DNA of 24,151 bases from IMG/VR virus record IMGVR_UViG_3300015360_003313, positions 1 through 24,151 of that record; one strand, 5' to 3'. Each line of letters opens with the position of its first letter. Position 1 is the stretch's first letter. Below, in pieces: positions 14,965 to 23,319 of the stretch. The position numbers and the translations under genes are program-made. Source of the stretch: a virus. The notes under the pieces are model-generated. The model worked only from the letters and a program-made list of their open reading frames with translations. It was not told the origin of the DNA and did not search any database.

Positions 14965-15464
14965 ACGAGCGCGCGAATGAGATCGACCTGATGATCCCGC
15001 CGCGACGCGCCCGTGCCGGCGGCGTCTTCACCGCGCTGTCGGCGCGCATCGCGCAGGCGGTCGCCGACGACCTCGGCGCGCACGCCTTCCCGCGCGCCTT
15101 CACCGCCGTGCGTGCCTACCTGCCGCACCACGAGTTGGGCGAGTTCGACACCTGCCGCGTCACCGTGCTGGTCGCCGGGCGGACGCTGGAGCCGGCGGCG
15201 CGTGGCTGGCTCCAGCTCGACCACCGCATCGATGTGGCGGTACAGGAGCGTCTCGCGTCCGACGAGTCCGCCGCCATCGATCCGCTGCTGGAACTGGTCG
15301 AGGCCATCGCGGATCACCTCGCCAACCACCTGCTGGTGGCAGCGCCGGAAGCGCGCTGGGTGAAGTCGGAGCATGCGCCGCTGATCGCCGCCGAGCACCT
15401 CAACGAGTTCCGTCAGTTCACCTCGGTGCTCACGCTGACCTACCGCACCTGGGAGGCGTCGTGA
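14961..15464 (+). CDS. Putative tail completion / tail terminator-like protein
   Basis: A 167-residue protein with a helical N-terminus (FTALSARIAQAVADDL), a beta core (AFTAVRAYLPHHELGEFDTCRVTVLVAG) and VAVQERLASDESAAIDPLLELVEAIADHL, a mix seen in neck and tail terminator proteins. The C-terminal FTSVLTLTYRTWE strand is typical for tail terminators. The ATG overlaps the previous stop (ATGA); its own stop overlaps the GTG start of the next gene. No residue-level proof is available, so the assignment rests on gene order and fold character. Confidence 0.55.
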   Translation: MNERANEIDLMIPPRRARAGGVFTALSARIAQAVADDLGAHAFPRAFTAVRAYLPHHELGEFDTCRVTVLVAGRTLEPAARGWLQLDHRIDVAVQERLASDESAAIDPLLELVEAIADHLANHLLVAAPEARWVKSEHAPLIAAEHLNEFRQFTSVLTLTYRTWEAS

Positions 15465-15895
15465 TCGGGCTCACCATCCGTCAGGCGCAGTCCGGCTTCT
15501 TCGATCGCAGCCGGGTGATTGCGGCCACGAGTGCGGCCGAGCGCCGGGTGCTCTCGCGCTTCGGCGCCTTCGTGCGCCAGCGCGCGCGCACATCGATGCG
15601 CCGGAGCGATGGCACCGCACCGCCGGGCTCGCCGCCGTACGCGCACACCGGGTTGCTGCGGACTCACCTCTACTTTGCGTGGGACGGTTCTCGCCGAAGC
15701 GTTGTGGTTGGCCCTGCGCGGCTGAATCAGAAGGCGGGCGATGCGCCGCGCGTGCTCGAGTACGGCGGCGTGGTAATCCGACGCGATGGCAACGGCACGA
15801 GGGTGACGAGGGTGCGTCCCCGTCCGTTTATGGTGCCTGCTTTCAACCAGGAACTGCAGCGGCTGCCGCCGCTGTGGCGCAGCGCCATCCGCTGA
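15461..15895 (+). CDS. HK97 gp10-like neck/tail component
   Basis: A 144-residue basic protein with GTG start at 15461, preceded by GGGAGG and overlapping the previous stop. The pattern fits the gp10-like neck group: AAERRVLSRFGAFVRQRARTSMR helix, GTAPPGSPPYAHTGLLRTHLYF, VVVGPARLN, LEYGG, and the closing RPRPFMVPAFNQEL. These proteins connect head completion and tail terminator proteins. Its place before the tail tube gene agrees with this. Confidence 0.7.
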   Translation: MIGLTIRQAQSGFFDRSRVIAATSAAERRVLSRFGAFVRQRARTSMRRSDGTAPPGSPPYAHTGLLRTHLYFAWDGSRRSVVVGPARLNQKAGDAPRVLEYGGVVIRRDGNGTRVTRVRPRPFMVPAFNQELQRLPPLWRSAIR

Positions 15896-15931
15896 TCCGC
15901 CTCCGACACCCGCGTCCACCGAAAGGTCACC

Positions 15932-16408
15932 ATGGCGATCCGCCTCGGCTTGCAGGCCGTCACCCTCTTCAAAGTCGCGGGAGTCGCCGACCCCGGTCCG
16001 TGGACGCCGCTGACCAATCTGAAGGACCTGACGCTCAACCTCGAGACCGGCGAGGCCGATGTCACCACGCGCGGTGCCCAGGGCTGGCGGCTGACGGCGT
16101 CCACGCTGCGCGACGCGTCGATCGAGGGCGAACTGCTGTGGGTGCCGGACGGCGATCCCGGCTTCGCGGCGGTGCGCAACGCATTCCTCGCCGGCCGACC
16201 CATCGGCATCCTCGCGCTCGATGGTGGAATCGAACGCATCGGCTCCGAGGGCCTCATGGCGGACATGAGCGTGATGTCGTTCTCCCGCAAGGAGCCCCTG
16301 GAGGAGGCGCTGTCCGTGGACCTCACGCTCAAGCCGACGTTCTCCGCGCTGCCCCCTCAGTGGGTCCGCGTCACTGCGCCCGGCGTCGTCACGCCAGTGG
16401 AGATCTGA
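15932..16408 (+). CDS. Major tail tube protein
   Basis: The 158-residue protein is beta-rich and has the tail-tube pattern: VTLFKVAGVADPGPWTPLT, LKDLTLNLETGEADVTTRG, a helix region (FAAVRNAFLAGRPIGILAL), GLMADMSVMSFSRKEPLEEA and VDLTLKPTFS. The GEADVTTRG motif and the SRKEPLEE segment are characteristic of phage tail tube subunits. It stacks in rings to form the tail shaft; no sheath gene is found nearby, so the tail is probably non-contractile. GAAAGG is found upstream of the ATG. The following gene pair is a tail assembly chaperone, as expected after a tube gene. Confidence 0.8.
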   Translation: MAIRLGLQAVTLFKVAGVADPGPWTPLTNLKDLTLNLETGEADVTTRGAQGWRLTASTLRDASIEGELLWVPDGDPGFAAVRNAFLAGRPIGILALDGGIERIGSEGLMADMSVMSFSRKEPLEEALSVDLTLKPTFSALPPQWVRVTAPGVVTPVEI

Positions 16409-16410
16409 CC

Positions 16411-16923
16411 ATGCACGTCTTCACCGACACCGCCAACCGCCGCTGGGCCGTCGACCTGACCGTGGCAACGCTCAAGCGCGTGCGCGCCCTCGCCGGGGTC
16501 GACCTCATGGCCGCCGTCGGCGGCGACCTGCTGGAGCGCCTCGCCGGCGATCCCGTGCTGCTTGCCGACGTGCTCTTCGCCGTGGTGAAGCCCGAGGCCG
16601 ATGCGCTCGGCGTCACCGATACCGACTTCGGCTGCGCCCTCGCCGGCGATTCAATCGCCGACGCGACCACCGCGCTCCTGGAGGGCCTGGTCGATTTTTT
16701 CCCGAACCCGCGCCGCCGCCTGCTGGCCACGGCGCTGGCCAAGCTCACGTCGTGGCAGCGGGCGGCGATCCAGGCCGCCCAGGACCGCCTGGACAGTCCG
16801 GCGCTGGAGCAGGCGGTGGCCGCCGCGGTGGCGCGGGTGAGCCCGCCATGCACGGACCAGCCACCGCCTGGCGTCTCGTCTGGCGCCTCGCCGGCGTGGT
16901 CGGCGTCGATCCCGGACCACTGA
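16411..16923 (+). CDS. Tail assembly chaperone, upstream (gpG-like) part
   Basis: The 170-residue acidic, helical protein begins two bases after the tail tube gene. It contains LKRVRALAGVDLMAAVGGDLLERLAGDPVLLADVLF and DFGCALAGDSIADATTALLEGLVDFF, then a basic helix and a loose Pro/Ser-rich tail. Size, position between tube and tape measure genes and the overlapping second frame fit the lambda G/GT system, in which the chaperone binds the tape measure protein. The codons TTT TTC at residues 96-97 create a slippery run at 16695-16701. The sequence after about residue 150 is low complexity. Confidence 0.7.
   Translation: MHVFTDTANRRWAVDLTVATLKRVRALAGVDLMAAVGGDLLERLAGDPVLLADVLFAVVKPEADALGVTDTDFGCALAGDSIADATTALLEGLVDFFPNPRRRLLATALAKLTSWQRAAIQAAQDRLDSPALEQAVAAAVARVSPPCTDQPPPGVSSGASPAWSASIPDH
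16695..16701 (+). promoter_or_regulatory. Candidate -1 ribosomal frameshift site T TTT TTC
   Basis: In the zero frame the codons are GAT TTT TTC, so the heptamer has the exact X XXY YYZ form. After a -1 slip the new frame is open, without stops, from 16701 through 16848 to the stop at 17180, joining the chaperone to the overlapping gene in a 256-residue product. A six-T run is rare in this G+C-rich operon. The linker encoded in the -1 frame is Gly/Pro-rich. Confidence 0.45.
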
Positions 16924-17180
16924 GCCTGCGTGAGCTGGTGGCGATGGCCGAGGCCACGAGCACCGACCGCTGGAACCACACCGCCGCGCTCCTGGCCCTG
17001 CTCGCCAACGTCCACCGCGATCCCCGTCGACGCCGGCCGTTCACGCCGGCCGACTTCCATCCCACGCCGCACCGCACGGACCCCCCACCGCCGCTCGCCG
17101 ATCTGTCGGTCTTGAAGACCGTCTTCGTCGAGCGGCGCCTGCCCCCGGAGTTCCACCGATGCGACCGTTCCTCCTCCTGA
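16848..17180 (+). CDS. Tail assembly chaperone, downstream (T-like) part
   Basis: The 110-residue reading frame overlaps the upstream chaperone gene in the -1 frame by 76 bases. From the ATG it reads MHGPATAWRLVWRLAGVVG, LSLRELVAMAEATSTDRWNHTAALLALLANVHRD and PFTPADFHP: a compact helical domain ending in a Pro-rich tail. This arrangement, directly before the tape measure region, is typical of lambda T-like extensions made by a programmed -1 frameshift. Whether it is made by frameshift (site at 16695) or by its own ATG (with GGGTGAG upstream) cannot be decided here. The stop overlaps the next gene start by 22 bases. Confidence 0.65.
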   Translation: MHGPATAWRLVWRLAGVVGVDPGPLSLRELVAMAEATSTDRWNHTAALLALLANVHRDPRRRRPFTPADFHPTPHRTDPPPPLADLSVLKTVFVERRLPPEFHRCDRSSS

Positions 17181-17611
17181 TCGCCGCCACCCTGGCGTTC
17201 GCCACCGGCGCCATGTTCGCCGGCTGCACCTTCCTCACCCGCAGCGAGACCACCCGCAGCGAAGAAATCACCGTCCAGGCCCAGGTGCCGGTGGCCACGC
17301 TGGAGGGAATCAAGACGGCACCGCTGATCGCCACCATCCACCGCGTCGGCAGCGAGAGCGCCGAGAAGATCCGCGAGCTACCCGATCTCGCCGCGCTCGC
17401 CGCTGCCGCCGGCCAGGGCGCCACCAGCCTGGGCGCGGTTGGTGCCGGCACGCCGTGGGGCACCATCATCGGCGGCGCCGGCGCGGCCCTGACCGCGGCG
17501 ACGACCGGCTACCTCGCGCTCAAGAAGCGTGAGCAGATGCGTCGGCCGGAGGAGCCGCGGGCGGGCCACGCCACCGCGTCGGCGCCGCCGGCCGGGCCGA
17601 AGCCGGTCTGA
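17159..17611 (+). CDS. Small membrane protein, possible lipoprotein
   Basis: The 150-residue protein starts with a signal-like segment (RPFLLLIAATLAFATGAMFAGC). FAGC at about 20-23 is an imperfect lipobox with Phe at -3, so lipid attachment is possible. A polar region (about 30-85) is followed by a Gly/Ala-rich hydrophobic helix (WGTIIGGAGAALTAATTGYLAL) and a basic Pro-rich C-terminus. I recognise no family. Position between chaperone and tape measure genes is unusual for a membrane protein; possible roles include superinfection exclusion, lysis or a holin-like function. It overlaps the genes on both sides (TGATG at 17609). Confidence 0.55.
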   Translation: MRPFLLLIAATLAFATGAMFAGCTFLTRSETTRSEEITVQAQVPVATLEGIKTAPLIATIHRVGSESAEKIRELPDLAALAAAAGQGATSLGAVGAGTPWGTIIGGAGAALTAATTGYLALKKREQMRRPEEPRAGHATASAPPAGPKPV

Positions 17612-19536
17612 TGCCAGGCGCCGGCGGCATCCGGGCGGGCCAGGCGTTCGTCGAGCTGTTCGCCGACGATCGCCGGCTCGTGCGCGGCCTGCGCCAGGCG
17701 CAGCGGAAGCTCGCCGCCTTCGGCGGGTTCGTCCGCGGCCTGGGCGCGGGCTTCGCCGCGCTGGGGGCGGGGATCGTCGCCCCGCTGCTGGCAGCGGCGC
17801 GGTCCTTCGCCCAGACCGGGGACGATCTCGACGAGTTGGCCGGGCGTACCGGCGTCTCGGTCGAGGCGTTGTCGGAACTGGGCTTTGCCGCCCGGCTCTC
17901 GGGCGCCGGACTCGCGGACGTCGAGAAGGGCGTGCGCACGCTCCAGCGCACCATCGTCGCGGCGGCGGCTGGCAGCGATTCGGCCGCCGCCGCCCTCGCC
18001 CGGTTGGGTCTGTCCGCCGCAGACCTCCAGCACCTGAGCCCAGAGCAGCAGTTCGACGCGGTGGCCCAGGCGCTGCGCCGCATCGAGAACCCCACCAGCC
18101 GCGCCGCGGCGGCGATGTCCGTGCTCGGCCGTTCGGGCACGCAGCTGCTGCCGATGATCGACGATCTCGACCAGCTCCGCGCGCAGGCACGCGCGCTCGG
18201 GGTCACGCTCTCGACCCGGCAGGCCAAGGACGCGGCCGGCCTGGCCGACGCCTTCGACCGCGTCGCCGCCAGCCTGGGCGGAGTCGTCAACGCCGTCGGC
18301 GGGGCGTTGGCGCCGGTGCTCACCGATCTCGCGAACCGCGTGACCAGCGTCCTGGTCGGCGTGCACGACTGGGTCGCGCGCAACCAGGGTCTGGTGGTGA
18401 CCATCCTCAAGGTCGGCGCCGGGGCAGTGCTGATCGGCGGGTCGCTGGTCGCGCTCGGCCTGGCGGCCACCGTCCTCGCTACGGCCCTCGGCGGCTTGGC
18501 GACCATCGCCAGCGCCGTCGGCAGCGTGCTCGGCGTCGTCGGCGCCGTGCTCGGCGCGCTGCTGACGCCCATCGGCGCCATCATCGGCGGAGTGGTGGCG
18601 CTCGGCGCCGTGGTGCTGACGCAGACCCAGGCCGGCGGGCAGGCGCTGGGCTGGCTGGGGGAGCGCTTCGCCGGGCTGCGCGACGATGCCTCCGCCGCCT
18701 GGACCGGCATCGCCGACGCGCTCCTGGCCGGCGATCTCACCGCTGCGACGCAGGTGGTGTGGGCGGCGCTGAAGCTGGAATGGCAGCGCGGGACGGCGTT
18801 CCTCGCCGACCTCTGGGACAGCACGGTGGCCGGCTTCGCCACGGTCTTCGCCGAGGCCTGGTTCGGTATCCTGGGGACCTTCCAGGGCGTGGTGAACGCC
18901 ATCGGCGACGCGTGGGACCTCGTCACCGGCCTCATCGTCAAGGCCTGGAACACCGCCGTCGCTGCGATGGCGGGGAAGTTCGCGGGCCTGCTCGAGATGC
19001 TCGGCCTCGCCGACGCCGGCTTGGGCGCGGCGATCGATCAGGACACCCAGCGACGCAATCAGGAGATCGACGCCGGCGCCGCACGCCGCCAGCAGGAGCG
19101 GACCCAGGCCTCAGCCGACATCGCCACCGACCGTGAGGCCGTGCTCGCCGGTATCGGCGATGATCTCGCGGCGAAGCAAGCCGACCGCGAGGCTGGCGTC
19201 GGCCAGGCGCGCGCCGAGCTCGACGCCGCGGTCGCAGCGGCGGGCGCGTCGCGTGCGGCAACCAACCGCCGCGCCGCCGACGCCGGCGTGGCACCGGACG
19301 CGCCGACCCTTCCCGACTTCGATGCTCTGCAGGCCAGCCTCGACCGCGTGCCCGAGACGCTCACCGCCGAGGCGGCCAAGCTCGACGTGTCCGGCACCTT
19401 CGGCGCCACCGCGGTCGGTCAGCTCGGCGTCGGCGACACGGCCGGGGAGCGCACCGCCAAGGCGGCGGAGGAGACGGCCAAGAACACCCTCCGCCTGCTG
19501 CGCGCCGTCGAGGACGGCGGCGCGGAGTTCGGCTGA
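17611..19536 (+). CDS. Tail tape measure protein
   Basis: The 641-residue protein sets tail length and is ejected with DNA. Evidence includes a TP901-type N-terminus (AFVELFADDRRLVRGLRQAQRKLAAFGGFVRGLGAGFAAL shape), a DDLDELAGRTGVSVEALSELGFAA segment at about 71-94, a long hydrophobic stretch of several possible membrane segments at about 263-336, and a Gln/Arg/Ala-rich coiled coil at about 476-550. It is by far the largest tail protein before the fibre and follows the chaperone genes. At 641 residues it is shorter than lambda gpH (853), so a tail shorter than lambda's is expected. Junctions with both neighbours overlap. Confidence 0.88.
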   Translation: MPGAGGIRAGQAFVELFADDRRLVRGLRQAQRKLAAFGGFVRGLGAGFAALGAGIVAPLLAAARSFAQTGDDLDELAGRTGVSVEALSELGFAARLSGAGLADVEKGVRTLQRTIVAAAAGSDSAAAALARLGLSAADLQHLSPEQQFDAVAQALRRIENPTSRAAAAMSVLGRSGTQLLPMIDDLDQLRAQARALGVTLSTRQAKDAAGLADAFDRVAASLGGVVNAVGGALAPVLTDLANRVTSVLVGVHDWVARNQGLVVTILKVGAGAVLIGGSLVALGLAATVLATALGGLATIASAVGSVLGVVGAVLGALLTPIGAIIGGVVALGAVVLTQTQAGGQALGWLGERFAGLRDDASAAWTGIADALLAGDLTAATQVVWAALKLEWQRGTAFLADLWDSTVAGFATVFAEAWFGILGTFQGVVNAIGDAWDLVTGLIVKAWNTAVAAMAGKFAGLLEMLGLADAGLGAAIDQDTQRRNQEIDAGAARRQQERTQASADIATDREAVLAGIGDDLAAKQADREAGVGQARAELDAAVAAAGASRAATNRRAADAGVAPDAPTLPDFDALQASLDRVPETLTAEAAKLDVSGTFGATAVGQLGVGDTAGERTAKAAEETAKNTLRLLRAVEDGGAEFG

Positions 19537-20336
19537 TGGCCGCCATCGTCCAGGAGCTGTTCGCCGGCCGCACCGAGACCCTGGGCGACAAGCCCAAGGC
19601 CGAGATCAGCTACGTCGTGCTCGACGCCGCCTCCGAGATCGATGTGCGCGCCGCGGCGCTGAGTGCCATCCCGGTGTTCCACCTCGGCCTGCTCCGCCGC
19701 TCCATCACCCTGGACGAGCGCATCAACGCCACGACCTGGAAGGTGGTCGCCACCTTCGAAGCCCCCGAGCCGCAGGAGCAGGACCGGCCCGAGCCGGTGG
19801 TGTCCTTCGACACCGCCGGTGGAACCCAGCACATCACGCAGTCCCGGCGCAGCGTCGGCCGCTTCGGGCCGTCGGCGTCGGCCGCGCTGGGCGGCGCCAT
19901 CGGCTTCGACGGGCAGAACGTCGCCGGCGTCGACATCACCGTGCCGGTGTTCAACCTCGCCGAGACCCATTTCATTCCGGACGCCGTGGTCACTGCCGGC
20001 TATCAGGGCGTGCTCTTCGCGCTGACCGGCGCGGTCAACAGCGCGTTCTTCCGTGGCTTCCAGCCCGGCGAGTGCCTCTTCCTTGGCGCCTCGGGATCGA
20101 AGCGCGGCGCCGAGCGCTGGGAGATCACCTACAAGTTCGCCGGGCAGCCCAACCGCTTGGACCTTCAGGTCGGCGACATCGGCCCGATCAGCAAACGCGG
20201 CTGGGACTATCTCTGGGTGCAGTACGGCGACGACGTCGACGCCACGGTGAAGACGCTGATCAAGCGGCCGATCGCGGTCTACGTCGAGGAGGTGTATCCG
20301 TCCGCGGGCTTCGCGGCGCTGGGGATCGGGTCGTGA
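19536..20336 (+). CDS. Putative distal tail protein
   Basis: A 266-residue, beta-rich protein directly after the tape measure gene, the usual place of distal tail or tail-tip hub proteins. Visible features: a HITQSRRSVGRFG segment, GFDGQNVAGVDITVPVFNLAETH, FRGFQPGECLFLGASGSKRG, WEITYKFAGQPNR and a final RPIAVYVEEVYPSAGFAALG. I do not recognise a named domain with certainty. The start overlaps the last base of the previous stop (TGATG), and the stop overlaps the GTG of the fibre gene. Virion structural role is likely, exact role uncertain. Confidence 0.55.
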   Translation: MAAIVQELFAGRTETLGDKPKAEISYVVLDAASEIDVRAAALSAIPVFHLGLLRRSITLDERINATTWKVVATFEAPEPQEQDRPEPVVSFDTAGGTQHITQSRRSVGRFGPSASAALGGAIGFDGQNVAGVDITVPVFNLAETHFIPDAVVTAGYQGVLFALTGAVNSAFFRGFQPGECLFLGASGSKRGAERWEITYKFAGQPNRLDLQVGDIGPISKRGWDYLWVQYGDDVDATVKTLIKRPIAVYVEEVYPSAGFAALGIGS

Positions 20337-22810
20337 CGCTGCGCAAGGTCAGCCCCGGCGATCCGCTGCGCATCACCGCCGAGGCGTTCAACGCCTTCAT
20401 CGATGCGGCGCAGGCGGTCCAGGCCGGTCAGATCAACGCGTTGGCGCCGCCGGGTTCGGCGAGTACGACGGCGGGTGTCCTTCTGGTGCGCAACGACTCT
20501 GGCGCCGACCAGGACCGTTTCGCCGTGCTCGGGCTCGCTGTGCCGCTGATCCTGCCCAGCGAGAACCCGCAGGCCTTCGCCCAGCGTCTGGCGTTCAGCG
20601 TCATCCCGCCCGACCAGGACAAGCACGCCGAGCGCTTCGTCGTGCTGCAGGAGCCGATCGCCGCGAGCGCGCTCGGCCGCGCCATGGCCATCGGCGTGAC
20701 GCCGGCGCGGGTCGACGTCGGCGACGAGGCGGATGCCTTCGCAACCATCGCCACCGACCGGGTCGACGCCCTGGTCAGCAGCCCTGATGCTGGCGCGCGC
20801 ATGCTCTGGAAGGAGCCGGGCACCGGCATCCGTCACGCCGTGGTGCTTCTGCCGGCCGTGGCCGCCGCGGCCGGAGGCGACGCCAACCTGGTCATCGAGG
20901 CGCGTCAGACCGCCCATGGCTTCCAACTCGGTGACGTCGTGCGCTGGACCGGCACGGCTTGGGAACTCGCCAACGGTGCGACGGTCGCCGACATCGACGC
21001 CCTCGGCGTCATCGGCCGCATCGCCGATGACGACACCGTCTTCGTCGTGCTCTGGGGGCTGTGCTGCGTCGACGGCCTGCTGCCGCACACCGACTACTGG
21101 CTGGATGCCACCATCCTGGGTGGCCTGACCCCGGTGAAGCCGACCGCGACGGTGGCGCGTCTGGTCTTGCACCACAGCGAGCGGCGGCTCTGCGTCGTCA
21201 ATCCCGGCGGCGGTGCCGCGGCCACACGCTTCGCCGATCTCACCGATGTCGATCTCTCGACCGAGCCGGAGGATGGCCAGGTGCCAGCCTGGGACGCGGC
21301 CGACGAGCGCTGGACGCCGACATCGGTGGTCCACATCGAACCGGTGCCTGCGCACCAGGTGCTCGTCGGTCCAGCGGACGGCGACGATGCCGAGCCCACC
21401 TTCCGCGACCTGGTGGCCGGAGACCTGCCCGAACTACCGCCGACGTCGGTGCTCGCCAATCCCACGGGAGCGTCCGGGCGACCCGAGGCCGTGGCCGCCG
21501 ATGCAGACCACGTGGCGCTGCAACGCGTCGATGGCGTGCTGCGGTGGCTGCAGGTGGGCTCCGAGACGCTCGCCGACGACGCTGTGGTCGAGCGCGTGAT
21601 CGCGGACGGCGCCGTGACCGATCCCAAGATCGTGTCGCTGGACTACGGCAAGCTCACCGACGTCCCTGCCGAGTTCCCGCCCGAACCGCACGACCACGTC
21701 GTGGGCGGCGACCTCACCGGCAGGCTTGCCGATGCCCGTCTCGGCGAGGCCGTGGTCGGCGAGGACCAGATCGCGCCCGGCGCCGTACGCCCGGATCACT
21801 TGGCCGAGATCCCTGGCCCATCGGTGCTCGGCGCCGCGGCCGGGCCCGGGTCGCCGGCACCGATCCTGGCCGCCACCGTCCATGGGGTGTTCCAACTCGG
21901 GGCGGGTGGCCTGGGCTTCGCGCTGCTCGTTGACGCCAACGTCGCCGCCAACGCCGGCATCGCCTGGACCAAGCTCGACACCGCAGCGGCCAAGCCCGAG
22001 GACGTGGGCGCCGCCGCCATCGATCACACGCACGAGCCCGAGGATGTCGGCGCCGCTGCGGCCGAGCACAGCCACCGCATCGAGGATTTGAGCGATGTCC
22101 TGATCGAAGGGCCGACCGTCGGCCAGGTGCTGGTGTTCAACAGCGCGCTCGGCGTCTGGCAGAACGACGATCCGCCAGAGGGCGGGTCCGGGACGCTTCG
22201 CGGCCTCAGCGTCCTCGCCAATGCCGGGCTGACACCCGCACCCGGCGATGGCCTGGTAGCCGCGCAGGACTTCCAGGTGCTGCACCGTGTCGGCGCCACC
22301 TTGCGCTTCGACCTGCTGCCGCGGGCATCCCTGGCACCTGGCGAACCATGCTCGGTCGTCGGTCGCGCGGTCGCGACCCCCGGACCGCTGATCGATATCC
22401 CGGCCGGTGCCGACGACCAGGTGCTCCTGCGCCTGCGCGGCGTGCTGCGTTGGCTGGGTACGGTGCCGCGCCTGCGTTTCGGCGGCGAGGTCGGCGCCCT
22501 GGTGCAGTTCGTTGCCGCCAGCGGCGCAGTCACCCACGAGTACGACGGCACCGGCAACGCATCGTGGCGGCAGCTCCCGGCGGGACGCACGCGCTTCATG
22601 CTCAACGCCACCGACTTCTGGGAGGTCTCTGCCGCCGGGACCGTGTTGACCATCGCGGCGACGGTCGCCGGTGCGCTGCGCCACCGCGTCGTCCTCGACG
22701 CCGCACTCCGCCTGGGCGGGGCAGCCCGCACCATCGCGCTGCGCGAGATCGACATCTGCGACAATGGCGTGGCACGGAAGATGGCGGTGCTCGCGTCGGA
22801 GCCGTACTGA
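20333..22810 (+). CDS. Large tail fibre / tip protein with repeats
   Basis: The 825-residue protein starts with GTG at 20333 (VTLRKVSPGDPLRIT). About residues 184-245 hold a fibre domain pattern (ARQTAHGFQLGDVVRW, LGVIGRIADDDTVFVV). A FADLTDVDLS...PAWDAADERW segment (about 300) is typical of fibre shafts. Three diverged units start at S372 (SVLAN), S626 (SVLAN) and S674 (SVVGR), each followed about 20 residues later by a D..VLxRV or D..ALQRV stretch and VLRW or TLRF. HxH motifs (DHTHEPEDVG, EHSHRIEDLSD) occur before them, as in metal-binding trimeric fibres. The C-terminus ends in ICDNGVARKMAVLASEPY. It probably makes host contact. Longer upstream frame is a shadow of the tape measure gene. 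Confidence 0.75.
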   Translation: MTLRKVSPGDPLRITAEAFNAFIDAAQAVQAGQINALAPPGSASTTAGVLLVRNDSGADQDRFAVLGLAVPLILPSENPQAFAQRLAFSVIPPDQDKHAERFVVLQEPIAASALGRAMAIGVTPARVDVGDEADAFATIATDRVDALVSSPDAGARMLWKEPGTGIRHAVVLLPAVAAAAGGDANLVIEARQTAHGFQLGDVVRWTGTAWELANGATVADIDALGVIGRIADDDTVFVVLWGLCCVDGLLPHTDYWLDATILGGLTPVKPTATVARLVLHHSERRLCVVNPGGGAAATRFADLTDVDLSTEPEDGQVPAWDAADERWTPTSVVHIEPVPAHQVLVGPADGDDAEPTFRDLVAGDLPELPPTSVLANPTGASGRPEAVAADADHVALQRVDGVLRWLQVGSETLADDAVVERVIADGAVTDPKIVSLDYGKLTDVPAEFPPEPHDHVVGGDLTGRLADARLGEAVVGEDQIAPGAVRPDHLAEIPGPSVLGAAAGPGSPAPILAATVHGVFQLGAGGLGFALLVDANVAANAGIAWTKLDTAAAKPEDVGAAAIDHTHEPEDVGAAAAEHSHRIEDLSDVLIEGPTVGQVLVFNSALGVWQNDDPPEGGSGTLRGLSVLANAGLTPAPGDGLVAAQDFQVLHRVGATLRFDLLPRASLAPGEPCSVVGRAVATPGPLIDIPAGADDQVLLRLRGVLRWLGTVPRLRFGGEVGALVQFVAASGAVTHEYDGTGNASWRQLPAGRTRFMLNATDFWEVSAAGTVLTIAATVAGALRHRVVLDAALRLGGAARTIALREIDICDNGVARKMAVLASEPY

Positions 22811-23319
22811 TGCCGCTGATCCCGACACCGGTGCTACGCGGTGGCTGCCTGCCGCTGTGCGCCTGGCTGCGCCCGACGGCATTCCCACCGACGCCGCTCT
22901 TTCCCGCCCAGTGCGACTTCAACGGTTGCCTGAGCCGGCCGGTGCTGGTCATCACCAGCCTGGGTGCTTTCTCCCTGACGCTGCGCTGGCTGGGAGTCGC
23001 GATCAGCGGCAACCCCGCGGACTGCGGCGGAAGCCTCCCGTACGTCATCCCCTCCGACGCCTCGGCGCAGCCGCGGTTCGTCCTCGATCCCATCCGCGCG
23101 CACGCCGATGGCGCCTGGACCAGTTCGACGGTCATCGAAATCTTCCACGTCAATCTCAACGGCACCGCGCCAGCCCCGCGCACGGTCCGCGCGCTCTGGG
23201 GTCAGTGCGCGGACCAGCGCGTGACCTTCCCCAGCAGCGGCGCCGGGCCGCGCTGCTCGACCAACCCAGTGGCGACGCTGACCCTGTTCGACGACGCCAC
23301 CTTCACGCTCACCCCATGA
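22810..23319 (+). CDS. Cys-containing protein of the tail-tip cluster, unknown
   Basis: A 169-residue protein with seven Cys residues spread along it, mainly in the N-terminal half (GGCLPLC, AQCDFNGC, NPADCGG) and in GQCADQR and RCSTN. The middle is beta-rich (VLVITSLGAFSLTLRWLGVAI). No family recognised. It begins with a TGATG overlap with the fibre stop and overlaps the next start. The gene order after a fibre gene suggests a fibre-associated or tail-tip protein, or a chaperone. The Cys could form disulphides in the virion; this is inference. Confidence 0.55.
   Translation: MPLIPTPVLRGGCLPLCAWLRPTAFPPTPLFPAQCDFNGCLSRPVLVITSLGAFSLTLRWLGVAISGNPADCGGSLPYVIPSDASAQPRFVLDPIRAHADGAWTSSTVIEIFHVNLNGTAPAPRTVRALWGQCADQRVTFPSSGAGPRCSTNPVATLTLFDDATFTLTP

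Noticed and set aside
20333-22810. Diversity-generating retroelement target in the fibre C-terminus
   Set aside because: No reverse transcriptase or near-identical template repeat is visible in the window; the three repeats are diverged shaft units.
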